DNA of 64,000 nt from Selaginella moellendorffii (lineage: Eukaryota; Streptophyta; Lycopodiopsida; Selaginellales; Selaginellaceae), in NCBI RefSeq assembly GCF_000143415.4, contig NW_003314310.1, positions 746,611 to 810,610 of the forward strand, read 5' to 3'. The translations under genes were made by a program, and so were the position numbers. The notes under the pieces are model-generated. The model was given only the letters and a program-made list of their open reading frames with translations. It was not told the DNA's origin and did not search any database. This document shows positions 12,801 through 22,447 of this stretch, in pieces (position 1 is the first letter of the stretch; each line of letters begins with the position of its first letter).

Positions 12801-13918
12801 TCGAGGTTAGATCACTAGGTGATCTTATGGCTAAAACAAGGATAAAGTCCTTGTGAGGTTAAGGGATAAAGTTCCAAGTTCAAAATGTTGATTGGAACTA
12901 TTGATGAAGGTGTGGCTTGGTCAAGGTGACCAAGTGGGAAGGACACCTAAGGGAAATGAGATATGTCAATACAATGACATAGTGAGTTCGAGGAAAGTAG
13001 TCTTTATAAGAGACCCATGGGAGGGTCACAAAGTTGGGTTGTGGATAGACCCCATAGCAAAAGATGCTAAAGAAACGTACTAGGGGTGAACACCCTCCGG
13101 ACATGGCAAAGGAAAGTTTTTGCTATGGAACCGAAAGGATACCTCGAAAATAGAGGTAGCGATCCTATGTTGCTGGGTGCAACAATCAAGGATAGGAGCA
13201 AAAGACTAGTGGCTAAGTAAAGAGCCATGGGAATTATGGGAAAGAATCGAAATGGCAAAGTTAGGCCAAACACTAAGGTGTTAGGTGCTAACGGATTGTG
13301 GGAAATGCAATGTGTTCCCAAGGATGGATTCCTAATTGCTCCAATGTGGCAAAAGTGGAAGCTCCAAGGGTGGGAGCGGTAAGGTAGCCAAATGATAGGG
13401 ACGTGGACAGCCCTAGCACAAATTATGATAACCGGAACTTAGTGCCAAAGGTGGCACGAAATCGAAGAGAGGATGATGTTGCCCTCGAATAGAGAACTTC
13501 CTAGGATGGGGAAGTGGAGTTGCACAATATGTGCAATGCAAGGTGTCAGAGACACCCAAGAAATTGACTTCGAGAAGTCAGAATTAAAAATTCCAAAGTG
13601 CAAGGGTTATATCGATGGAAAGTGAGACCACTTGAGAATAAATAGTGGGATTGAGTTAGAGAAGGTGTCTCTAATAGGTTTAGTAAGAACTAAACCAATA
13701 AAAGGAGAGACCCACCACAAGTGGTTGAATGAGCCTCTAAGTTCGAGAGGCTATGCTCCTTAGAGGATGGACAAGGCATGGTGAGCCTTTGGTGTCAAAC
13801 CATAGACAAATATTGGCTAGGTGCCAAGGATGGAAATGGTAACATGTGTGGGTGTTACTTTATAAAAGGGTTTACCGTTCGATGAGGACATCGAACTTCG
13901 TCTATGGGTGGTGGGGTT
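9887..13918 (+). mobile_element. Internal domain of element A', non-coding
   Basis: About 4.03 kb, the inverted counterpart of 1-3638 plus about 430 bp that in element A lies beyond the window start. No frame is open for more than about 90 codons and none shows gag, protease, RT or integrase motifs. It ends in the purine-rich stretch gggtggtggggtt (about 13906-13918), a good polypurine-tract candidate. Confidence 0.8.
9890..9901 (+). other. Primer binding site of element A'
   Basis: TGGTATCAAAGC, two changes from the plant initiator tRNA-Met PBS consensus, starting four bases after the LTR end at 9886. Confidence 0.8.
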
Positions 13919-14099
13919 TGTTATGAAATGGGGACACCCAGCCTTGTGAGCACAGCAGCACTCCATGCTGGGTCCACCTTTATTGCAGAAGACGGATCAA
14001 GAACAGAATGTGTCGGGGGTGATCACCTACAGAACCTAAACGGACGTGTCCCTTCTGCTGACGTGGCATCCCAGCTTGAGATTGCGGCTTAAGTCCTCA
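13919..14099 (-). repeat. 3' LTR of the Copia element
   Basis: 181-bp LTR; plus strand runs from tgttatgaaatgg to ttaagtcctca, giving TG...CA ends. It differs from its partner (15938-16112) at about five positions plus the missing outer bases. Confidence 0.88.
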
Positions 14100-14862
14100 A
14101 CACTCCCACTCGAGCTAAGCTGGGATCAGCCTTGAGCAACTGCACACCAAGAGCTTGGACATGCTTGGAGAATGCAGCTAGGGGTAGAGCTTTTGTGAAA
14201 ACATCTGCCACTTGATCTCCCGTCGCACAATACACTAGCTCCATTGTCTCCATGGCAACCTGCTCACGAATAAAATGAAACTGTACCTGTATGTGCTTGG
14301 TACGTCCGTGATACTTCAGGTTCTTCGTCAAGGCAATTGCTCCCTGATTATCACAGAAGATAATCGTTGGAGTCTTCTGTGGATAATATACTCCACTCAA
14401 TAGTTGCCTCAGCCAAACACACTCTTTGGCTGCTAAGGTAGTGGCCACGTACTCAGCTTCGGTGCTTGATAGTGCAATTGTTGGCTGCCTTTTACTGCAC
14501 CAAGTAACTGCTCCACTACCAAGGCTGAACATATAGCCTAAAGTGGACTTCCTCTTGTCAACTTCACCAGCCCAATCAGCATCTGAGTATCCAATGAGCT
14601 GAATACCCCTAGGCTGCTGCTTGTAAACAAGACTATAGTTGGCAGTCCCCTTCAAATATCTGAAAATCCGCTTTACTGCTAACCAGTGCTGGTAGCCAGG
14701 ATTTTCCAAGTGCTATGAAACTGCTCCCACTGCATAGGCTATGTCTGGCCTCGTACACACCATCAGGTACACTAAGCTTCCCACCATCTGCCTATATGGG
14801 ATCCGCTTCATATGTTCCTGTTCAGCTGGTGTTGTCGGTGACATATCCTGTGAGAGTTTTAG
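14089..14862 (-). pseudogene. Copia pol remnant: end of RT plus RNase H
   Basis: On the minus strand the end of the Copia reverse transcriptase (motif CTRPDIAYAVG, about 14730-14765) leads into RNase H (DADWAG, SSTEAEY and DNQGAI motifs, about 14300-14600) and the typical tail containing VADVFTKALP. A TAG stop interrupts it at the RT/RNase H join (about 14711-14713), after which the frame stays open for 206 residues. RNase H removes RNA from the cDNA hybrid; here it has no upstream RT and no frame continuity with gag, so it should be inactive. It reads into the first bases of the 3' LTR. Confidence 0.9.
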
Positions 14863-15902
14863 ACCAACCTCCATAGGTAAATCCTCTTGTCGTCTGGAAC
14901 TGGTCTCAGCTTGCCAAACAGCTCTCTGATGTATGTCATGTGCCTGTTTGCTCCTGAGTCCACCCAGATTACTTCTGCTTTCAACAGACCATGTTTTGTC
15001 ACCTGCTGATCCTCTAACGAAGCCATGAACAGACTGCCATGCTCGTCATCTGAATCAGCTGCTGCAAAGTTAGCCACTTGCTTGCCTTTGTCTCGCTTTC
15101 TAGCTTCCTTGGCTTTCTTTGCTTCTTCATTGGTGCAGTCTCTTGCCCAATGACCAGGTTTCTTGCAAATGTTGCAAAGGCCGTCGTTTTTCTTCTTCTT
15201 CTTCTTGGACTTGCTCCCACTGGTTCCATCAGTCCCTGGAGAATTCACTGGGCCCAACCTGTCCCACACTGTTGCAAATCGCTTGCCCTTTGAAGATTGA
15301 CCAGCAAATAGCGCTTGATCTTGAGATCCAACTCCCTCATTGGTCTCCATCAAGATCTCTGCTGACTTCAACTGAAGGACCATTTCGTCAAATTTCTTTG
15401 ACGAGTGAGTAGTCGCTGTTGTCAGAAGATACTTCGCCACGCCTTTGATGACAACCGACTTGAGCTTCGGTTCACTCACTGGTGTCTTCGTGATGCGTGC
15501 GATCTGGCTTGCTACCTTCCTCAACCTTCCAACAAAGGCTTGAATGGACTCACCTTCATGCTGTCTTACAGAACCGAGTTCTGTCTCTAAGTCCAGCAAT
15601 GTGGTCTCATTCTCCTTTCCGAGGGTTGCTTTCAGGTTTTCCCAGTTCTCGTGCGCAGTCTTCGTGATGTCGAGATGGCAACTGAACACCTTGCCCAGGC
15701 CTCTGCCTAGAATGCCCAAGGCCTTGATGTTCTTTCCATCCCACTCTTTGCGGTCAGCCTTGTCCGTTGTGGGAGGGCGCGTCCAGGAACCGTCGACCAC
15801 TGGCCACAGCTCCTTCTGCATAAAGTAGTACTCGAGTTGCTCCTGCCATCCGCTGAAATCCTTGCCATCAAAGATCTCTATGGCGTCGCGCACACTCCCC
15901 AT
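14859..15902 (-). CDS. Copia Gag-protease polyprotein, truncated
   Basis: A 347-residue open frame whose ATG at 15902 lies about 35 bp after the LTR end. The N-terminal 190 residues are the Copia Gag fold (start MGSVRDAIEIFDGKDFSGW). A lysine run is followed by a CCHC zinc knuckle (CNICKKPGHWARDC, about residues 243-256) that packages RNA, and the protease active site WVDSGANRHMT lies near residue 315. Normally integrase and RT follow in the same frame; here the frame leaves the protease, enters RT-end sequence out of register and stops four residues later. The Gag part is intact and could still be translated, but full replication is impossible without help. Confidence 0.9.
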   Translation of the reverse strand: MGSVRDAIEIFDGKDFSGWQEQLEYYFMQKELWPVVDGSWTRPPTTDKADRKEWDGKNIKALGILGRGLGKVFSCHLDITKTAHENWENLKATLGKENETTLLDLETELGSVRQHEGESIQAFVGRLRKVASQIARITKTPVSEPKLKSVVIKGVAKYLLTTATTHSSKKFDEMVLQLKSAEILMETNEGVGSQDQALFAGQSSKGKRFATVWDRLGPVNSPGTDGTSGSKSKKKKKKNDGLCNICKKPGHWARDCTNEEAKKAKEARKRDKGKQVANFAAADSDDEHGSLFMASLEDQQVTKHGLLKAEVIWVDSGANRHMTYIRELFGKLRPVPDDKRIYLWRLV

Positions 15903-15937
15903 CTTCAGGATCGTTCTTCACACGGGCTCTGATACCA

Positions 15938-16112
15938 TGTTATGAAATGGGGACACCCAGCCTTGTGAGAGCAGCAGCGCTCCATGCTGGGTCCACCTTT
16001 ATTGCAGAAGACGGATCAAGAACAGAATGTGTCGGGGGTGATCACCTACAGAACCTAAATGGACGTGTCCCTTCTGCTGACATGGCATCCCAGCTTGAGA
16101 TTGCGGCTTAAG
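15938..16112 (-). repeat. 5' LTR of the Copia element (outer end clipped)
   Basis: Matches 13919-14093 closely but lacks the final cctca; the expected target duplication is also missing. Comparison with the left side suggests a deletion of about 10 bp between the LTR end and the start of the host LTR at 16114. Confidence 0.85.
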
Positions 16113-16113
16113 T

Positions 16114-17148
16114 TGTGAGACACAACATCCCTAGGCCCCAAAGTGGAGCCGAAAGGTTGCTGTGAGACACAAAATCCCTAGGCCCCAAAGTGGAGCCGAA
16201 AGGGTGCCATGTGGTAGTGGCTGAAGTGAAAGCCAAACAAGCATAACACGTTTGGACTAAAAGCTCCGACTTGAAAAAGTCGAGAGTGGGAGTGGAACTC
16301 CCAACAAAGTGCTCGAGGAACGAGCATGAAGCTAGCAATAAGCGAGGCTCCAAAAAGAGACCCAAAAAGACCAACACATGACACGTGGAAGTGTCCAAGA
16401 TGGACCCGAGTTGGAGTCCGAAGTGGAGTCTGAGAAGGACCCCGAGATGGAGTCCGAGGTGGACCCGAGATGGAGTCCGAGATGGACCCGAGACGGACCC
16501 GAGATGGAGTCCGAGATGAACCCGAGATGGAGTCCGAGATGGAGTCCGAGCTGGACCCGAGATGGAGTTCGAGATGGAGTCTGAGATGGACCCGAGATGG
16601 AGTCCGAAGTCAAGATCGGGACCGAGACCGAGACCGGGGCTGAGACCGAGGACGAGGCCGAGACCGAGCCCGAGTCCGAGTCCGAGTCCGAGTCCGAGTC
16701 CGAGTCCGAGTTTGAGAGGGTGAAAGCCCAAAGCGTTCGTCTCCCAAACCCTGGAGGGTTTGGTGAGCTCCAAAAGTTAGTAGGGGGAGGACTGCAGTGG
16801 AGCCAGTTTGGCCAGGAAAGGCCAGTTTGGCCCCGGAAGGCCGGACCCAATGTTGGGTGATGAGCTGCCCATTGGGAAGTCCAAGACTAGAGTGAACATG
16901 GACTGACAAGCGGGATAACTTGGTGAAGTGTTCAAGAGCTGGCTCTAGTTCCCCCGGGAGATCAACTGGCCAATGCTCCCAGTCCAAGTGTGGGTGGCAC
17001 TACCTACTTGGATACCTAGCGTGGCTCAACGGAACCTCGCTCTAAGCCCATGGCTAGAGCACCTAAAGGCGAAAGGCGTGGAGAGTACCTATGAGGCTTG
17101 CGTAAGGTCACTGTGACTAAAGTAAAATGGAAAAATTAGTCACTTACA
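16114..17148 (+). mobile_element. 3' LTR of element A' with internal deletion
   Basis: Begins TGTGAGAC and ends CTTACA against the acttc duplication. At 1035 bp it is much shorter than its partner. Its minisatellite is shorter, and the roughly 570 bp that lie between 9290 and 9855 in the 5' LTR are missing at about 17114; the junction shows a gtg shared by both sides. The first 47 bp are the same tandem duplicate seen in the 5' LTR. Confidence 0.85.
16400..16710. repeat. Minisatellite in the 3' LTR of A'
   Basis: Shorter version of the gagatggagtcc/gagatggacccgag block followed by seven or more gagtcc hexamers. Stop-free frames here are not genes. Confidence 0.92.
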
Positions 17149-18098
17149 ACTTCTTACTTGTGTTTAGGTCTATGCCAAAACCAATACAGTTGTTTCTCAT
17201 GCCAACTATTCGTTAGCATTGCACTATAGTGTTTACACACAGCTTTGTGTCAAAATTGCTTTTTTCTTGGATTTTATGATCCACTCCATCCTTCATGGGG
17301 CACAACACACTTCAATCCAAATGCTTCTACCAATCCTTTAGGACCATTTCTTGACTCTACTTGAGTTATCTAGCTTTTTGGACTTTGCTAATCCGATGAT
17401 CCGTAATGTCCTACTTTTGAGGTGCTAACTTGTTGGAATACAAATTCTTGTATTCATGTCTTACTCATAAGGACCATCTTTGCAAGTGTTACTCCAACAC
17501 TTGATTATTTTCCATTCTCTATGGGCTACCTTTGCCTCTTAGGACTATTCGTCCATATGTTGAAAATACCGATTCATCTTTTAAGTACACCCCTAACTTC
17601 TTATGTTTATTCTAGTATTTATAAAAGGTAACCCTGGTTACCATTTTAAGGACTTGTGTCCTCATCTATATTTGACCTCTCACGGTCATTAATTCCGGTC
17701 TCAAATTCATGAGCACCAACCTCAACTATATGAGGATAATCTTATGACTCCTTTATTATTTTGAAGTCTTTATATTTCCTATGATCCTAACAATAGTTGT
17801 TTACCACAATTACATTAGTCAGTTTGTTAAGTCAAATGCTCATTTGGATCACATCCTCAACTCTTTAAGGAAAATCTCATATTATTCCTAAGATCCCAAA
17901 ATTGTTCCCTTATTGGCCCTTTTCTATCCACCACCTTGCCTACAAGTTCCCACATGAATTATAATAGAGAGCCATGTCTTTTCAACATGCTACTCTTTGA
18001 GGATAGGCCCACTCCTGGAACCTTCCAATGCCAAGACAAATGATGATATACTTAATCACCAATAAGAGTTGAACTAAGGAATAGTTTTGATACCAAAT
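17149..18098 (-). mobile_element. Element B internal domain, right part, with PBS
   Basis: Continues element B after element A'; colinear with 2620-3638. It ends at the PBS copy at 18084-18095 (minus strand TGGTATCAAAAC, three changes from consensus). It is rich in C-to-T changes compared with 2620-3638, as expected for an old methylated copy. Confidence 0.8.
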
Positions 18099-19604
18099 TG
18101 TAAGCAACTAATTTTTCCATTCTATTTTAGTCACTTAACTACACCTCTGACCACTTAGAAGAGTCTCATTCACAACCTCCAAAAGTCCAGAGAATGGCAT
18201 CCATGCCACTCAACTTTTGCACTTGCTCCAAGTGCTTCACGTGTTTAATCCCATGACCGACACCTAAAGGTACCACCGATATATTAGCCTATTATGCTAA
18301 GGCCATGTTTATTCACCTTTGTCACATCGGTGATCCAACACCATTGACATCATAGTCTCATCTCCCAAAGATTGGGCCATCCATCCATGAGTGATCATCC
18401 TAGATCCACTTCTTAGCATTTTTAGAATGCCTACAGGCATGGGGAACAACATTCCTTAATATCCTTTTTTCAATCCCCACCAAATTTTTTTCTGTCCATA
18501 GCCATATTTGTCAATACTGCCACTGGGTCAAGGCCCACTGGCCCGACCACTAAGTCCCACTGTCCTTTGGGACTTTCTCACCATGTGATTGTATCCTTAG
18601 TCACTACACCAGAGGACTACCCCTCTTCCTTTCCATAGTCTAGGACTTTGGGACAACATTTCGGAACACCATAGCCCTACATGAGCTTCATGGGTACTCT
18701 CCCCACCTTCCGCCTTTGAGTGCTCTAGCCATGAGGCTAAAGCGAGGTTCTATTAAGCCACTCTAGGTATCCAAGTAGGTAGTGCCACCCATGCTTGGAT
18801 TGGGAGAATTGGCCATTCAATCTCCTGGGGGAACTATAGTCGGCTCTTGAATACCACCAAGCTACCCCACTTGTCGATATGTAGTCACTCTAGCTTTGGA
18901 CTTCCCAATGGTTATCTCATCACTCAACATCTGGGTACAACCTTCCTGGGCCAAACTAACTTTTCTTGGCCAAACTGGCTCCACTGGGGTCCAACCCCCA
19001 CACTCTCTCTACTATACTTTTGGAACCACCTACAATGCCCCCCCCCCATGGGGGACGATCGCTTTGGGCTTTCACCCAACAGCTTGTATTAGTATTTGGA
19101 CTTGGACTCGGACTTGGACTTGGACTCGGTCTCAATCTTGGTTTCAAACTTGGACCCAGTCTCAATCTCGGTCTCGGCTTTGGTTCCATCTTGGACACCA
19201 TCTCAGACTCTATCTTGGGTCCACCTTGGACTCCATCTAAGATCCATCTCAAACTTCATTTTGGGTCCATTTCAAACTCCATCTCGGACTTCATATCAAA
19301 CTCCATTTCAGACTCCATCTTGGGTCCATCTCGGACTCCATCTTGGACTCCATTTCGAGTCCATCTCGGGTCCTTCCATGTGTTATGTGTTGGTCCTTTT
19401 ATATCCCTTTTTTAGAGACTCACTTATTGCTTGCTTCATACTTGTTCTTCGAGCCCTTTGTTAGAAGTTCCATTCCCACTCTCAACTTTTTAAATCAGAG
19501 CTTTTAGTTTATATGTGTTACACTCATTTGGCTTCCGCCTCAGCCACTACCATGTAGCACCCTTTCGGCTCCTCTTTAGGGCCTAGGGATTTTATGTCTC
19601 ACAG
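18099..19604 (-). mobile_element. Long LTR 'd' (5' LTR of element B)
   Basis: 1506-bp LTR; plus strand from tgtaagcaac to atgtctcaca. The minisatellite is reduced and eroded (about 19090-19370) and a run of C lies near 19040. Its outer edge borders the decayed gypsy element (gaaaacc...). Element B's 3' end lies left of the window, so its duplicated site cannot be checked. Confidence 0.82.
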
Positions 19605-20940
19605 AAAACCATCCCCATTTCAAAATTGATTAGGAAGTTAGGTGTTTACTCCTAAAAGTAATTGATAGGCCAATTTTCAAGGGGAACACATTACATACCA
19701 AAACCTTATACCACTCACTCTATAAACAAGGCATAATAATTAGGCTTGCCATAAATAAAATAGGTAAATATAAACCAACAATTGATTTTACTTATAAAGC
19801 TTTAGAGAGCATAGTCCTTATACATAAAATTGTCACTATTTATACCAAACAAGATGATAGATATATAACATTTCCCCTCACAATCTAATAAGAAGGCAGT
19901 CTAAAAAGAAGAATTCATAAAATCTAGAATGAGATTATAAGACACTTATTCGTGATATCTATGATCTTAACTTTTATTCAGAATAGACTAAATTATTGCT
20001 CAATTAAGCTAGAGAAAAGCTTGAAAGAGAGCGAGATGAAAGCATATTAGGTACACCTCAACGAAGTAAAGGAGATTAGAAATCCCAATATAAATTTAGT
20101 GGTCATCCAAAATATGTGAATCTATATGGTATTCCTTGGCAACATCAACACATAGAAAAATGCCTCTGCTTCAGTTGAGAGTAGTGGAACACTAAATAAT
20201 TATAATGATTCCCCACAAAAGGAAGAAAAACTAAATTTACAACCCTTACTTTTTGAACTTATGAACCAAGCATTTATTTTGCCTATATTAGTTGCAAAAT
20301 AGAGCATTTTTTGCTAAATTGCAATGAGCATGATAGCAATTGCAAGAATGGCAATAAACATTGTCATTATATATCCATTTTTTTCTATAATTAAGTAAGA
20401 GGATCCACAACTGCATATTGAGCAATACATAGAAGCAATTAAACTCAATCAAGCAGATGGTAAGAAAGGAATCTTTTCCTCTATATATTCAAAATTAAAG
20501 CCAAAGACTAGTACTATGATAATGAAGTTAAAAAGTTTAACATATTTGATAAGCAAAAAAAGTTTTTCCTTAAAACTTTCTCCATAGAAACAAACTTAGG
20601 AAAAAACTATCTGAAATAATCGAAGAATATACAACTTGATTCAACAAGCAAAACTTTGTCTAAGAAAAAATGCATCTACGCCTATACATACTAAACCTCA
20701 AGAAAATTTATCATGAACATACGATAAAAAGAGCTCATGCATATTTTAATGACTTAAAAAAAACCATGATTACCTACCAAAATCTCATAAAACAGTATGA
20801 CATGGTAAGTATGGTAAAGTCAGAAGAAAAGATAACTCTTATAAACAAGGAAATTAGTCATCTAAGAAGCCTCAAATTATAAACCAATTTTAAATAAAAG
20901 ATTTGGTACACTAAATGCAAAAATGAAGGCTATAGTAAGG

Positions 20941-21016
20941 AAGACTGTAAACTTTAACTAATCAAATGTCAAATTTGTGAGAAAAAAGGGGCATTTAGCT
21001 AAAGAGTGTAAAACCT
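20941..21016 (+). pseudogene. Gag zinc knuckle of the gypsy element
   Basis: Cys, Cys, His and Cys codons with CCHC spacing (C-X2-C-X4-H-X4-C) can be read from about 20968 to 21008, but a one-base shift in the run of G before the His breaks the frame. The inserted LTR begins directly after it. In the family this domain binds the element's RNA. Confidence 0.65.
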
Positions 21017-22415
21017 TGTTTAAACAACTAATTTTTCCATTCTACTTTAGTCACTTAACCGCACCTCCAACCACTTGGAGCAATCTCATTCACAACCTCC
21101 ATAAGTCCCATTTAGGACTTGGGGCTTGCTAGCCCCGAGAATGGCATCTATGCCACTCAACCTTAAGTGCTCTATGTGTCCAATCCCCCAAGGTACCACC
21201 GACATATAAGCCCGTTACACTAGGCTATGCTCATTCACCTTGGTCACATCGGTGATCTAACACCACTTGCATTGCAATCCCGTCTCTCCAAGACTGGGCT
21301 ATTCGTCCATGAGTGGTCTGTAAGTGACTAAATTTTCCATTCTACTTTAGTCACTTAACCACACCTCCGACCACTTGGAGGAGTCTCAATCACAACCTCC
21401 ATAAGTCCAATTCAGGACTTAGGACTTGCTAGCCCCGAGAATGGCATCCATGCCACCCAACATTTGCACTTGGTCCAAGTGCTCCACGTGTCCGATCCCA
21501 CGACCGACACTCAAAGGTACCACCGACATAGTAGCCTGTTACGCTAAGGCCATGCCCAATCACCTTTGCCACACTGGTAGTCCAATACCACTTGCATCAC
21601 AGTCTTGGCTCTCCAAGACTAGGTAACCCATCCGTGAGTGGTCATCTCATATCTACTCTTTGGCATCCTTAGGATGCCCACCGACAAGGGGAATAGCCTT
21701 CCCAAATATCCCTCAGTCAGTCCCTATTAAGTCCCTTTCTGCCCCTGGCCGTGTTTGCTGACACTGCCACTGGATCGAGGCCCACAGGCTTGACCACTAA
21801 GTCCCACGGTCCTCTGGGACTTCCTCACCACACGACTGTGTCCTTGGTCACTACCCAGAGGACTGCTCCTCTTCCTTTCCACAGTCTGGGCCTTTGGGAC
21901 AACATTTCGAAACACCGTGGCCTTACGCGAGCCACCTGGGTACTCTCCCCGCCTTTTGCCTTTAGGTGCTCTAGCCATGGGCTTAGAGCGAGGTTCCGTT
22001 GAGCCACGACAGGTATCCAAGTAGGTAGTGCCACCCACACTTGGACTGGGAGCATCGGCCAGTCGATCTCCCGGGGGAACTAGAGCCGGCTCTTGAACAC
22101 TTCACCAAGCTACCCCACTTGTTGGTCTGTGTTCACTCTAGTCTTGGACTTCCCAGTGGGCAGCTCATCACCCAACACTGGGTCCGGCCTTCCTGGGCCA
22201 AACTGGCCTTTCCTGGCCAAACTGGCTCCACTGCAGTCCTCCCCCTTACTATACTTTTGGAGCTCACCAAACCCCCCAGGGTCTGGGAGACGAACGCTTT
22301 GGGCTTTCACCCTCTCAGGCTCTGGACTCGGACTCGGACTCGGACTCGGATTCGGACTCGGATTCGGACTCGGACTCGGACTTGGGCTCGGCCTCGGTCT
22401 CGGTCTCGGTCCCGA

Positions 22416-22447
<32 letters not shown>

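Larger units (their letters stand above)
13919..16112 (-). mobile_element. Internally deleted Ty1/Copia retrotransposon
   Basis: A minus-strand Copia element with LTRs at 13919-14099 and 15938-16112 (about 97% identical by eye; the right one has lost its last bases). A perfect PBS (TGGTATCAGAGC on the minus strand, ending at 15937) and a classic Copia purine tract (GAGTGGGAGTGT, just inside 14099) are present. Gag and protease (14859-15902) are joined directly to the last part of RT and RNase H (14089-14862), so the Gag-pre-integrase region, integrase and most of RT are gone. It inserted exactly at the boundary between the internal domain and the 3' LTR of element A'. Confidence 0.9.
7487..17148 (+). 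mobile_element. Element A': complete long-LTR LARD-like retroelement with two nested insertions
   Basis: A complete plus-strand copy: 5' LTR 7487-9886, PBS at 9890, non-coding internal domain 9887-13918, purine-rich tract just before 13919, and 3' LTR 16114-17148. Perfect 5-bp target-site duplications (acttc at 7482-7486 and 17149-17153) bound it and show insertion into element B. A TRIM sits in the 5' LTR and a Copia element sits at the junction of internal domain and 3' LTR. Without these insertions the element would be about 6.8 kb. No coding capacity is seen, so it would need proteins in trans. Confidence 0.88.
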
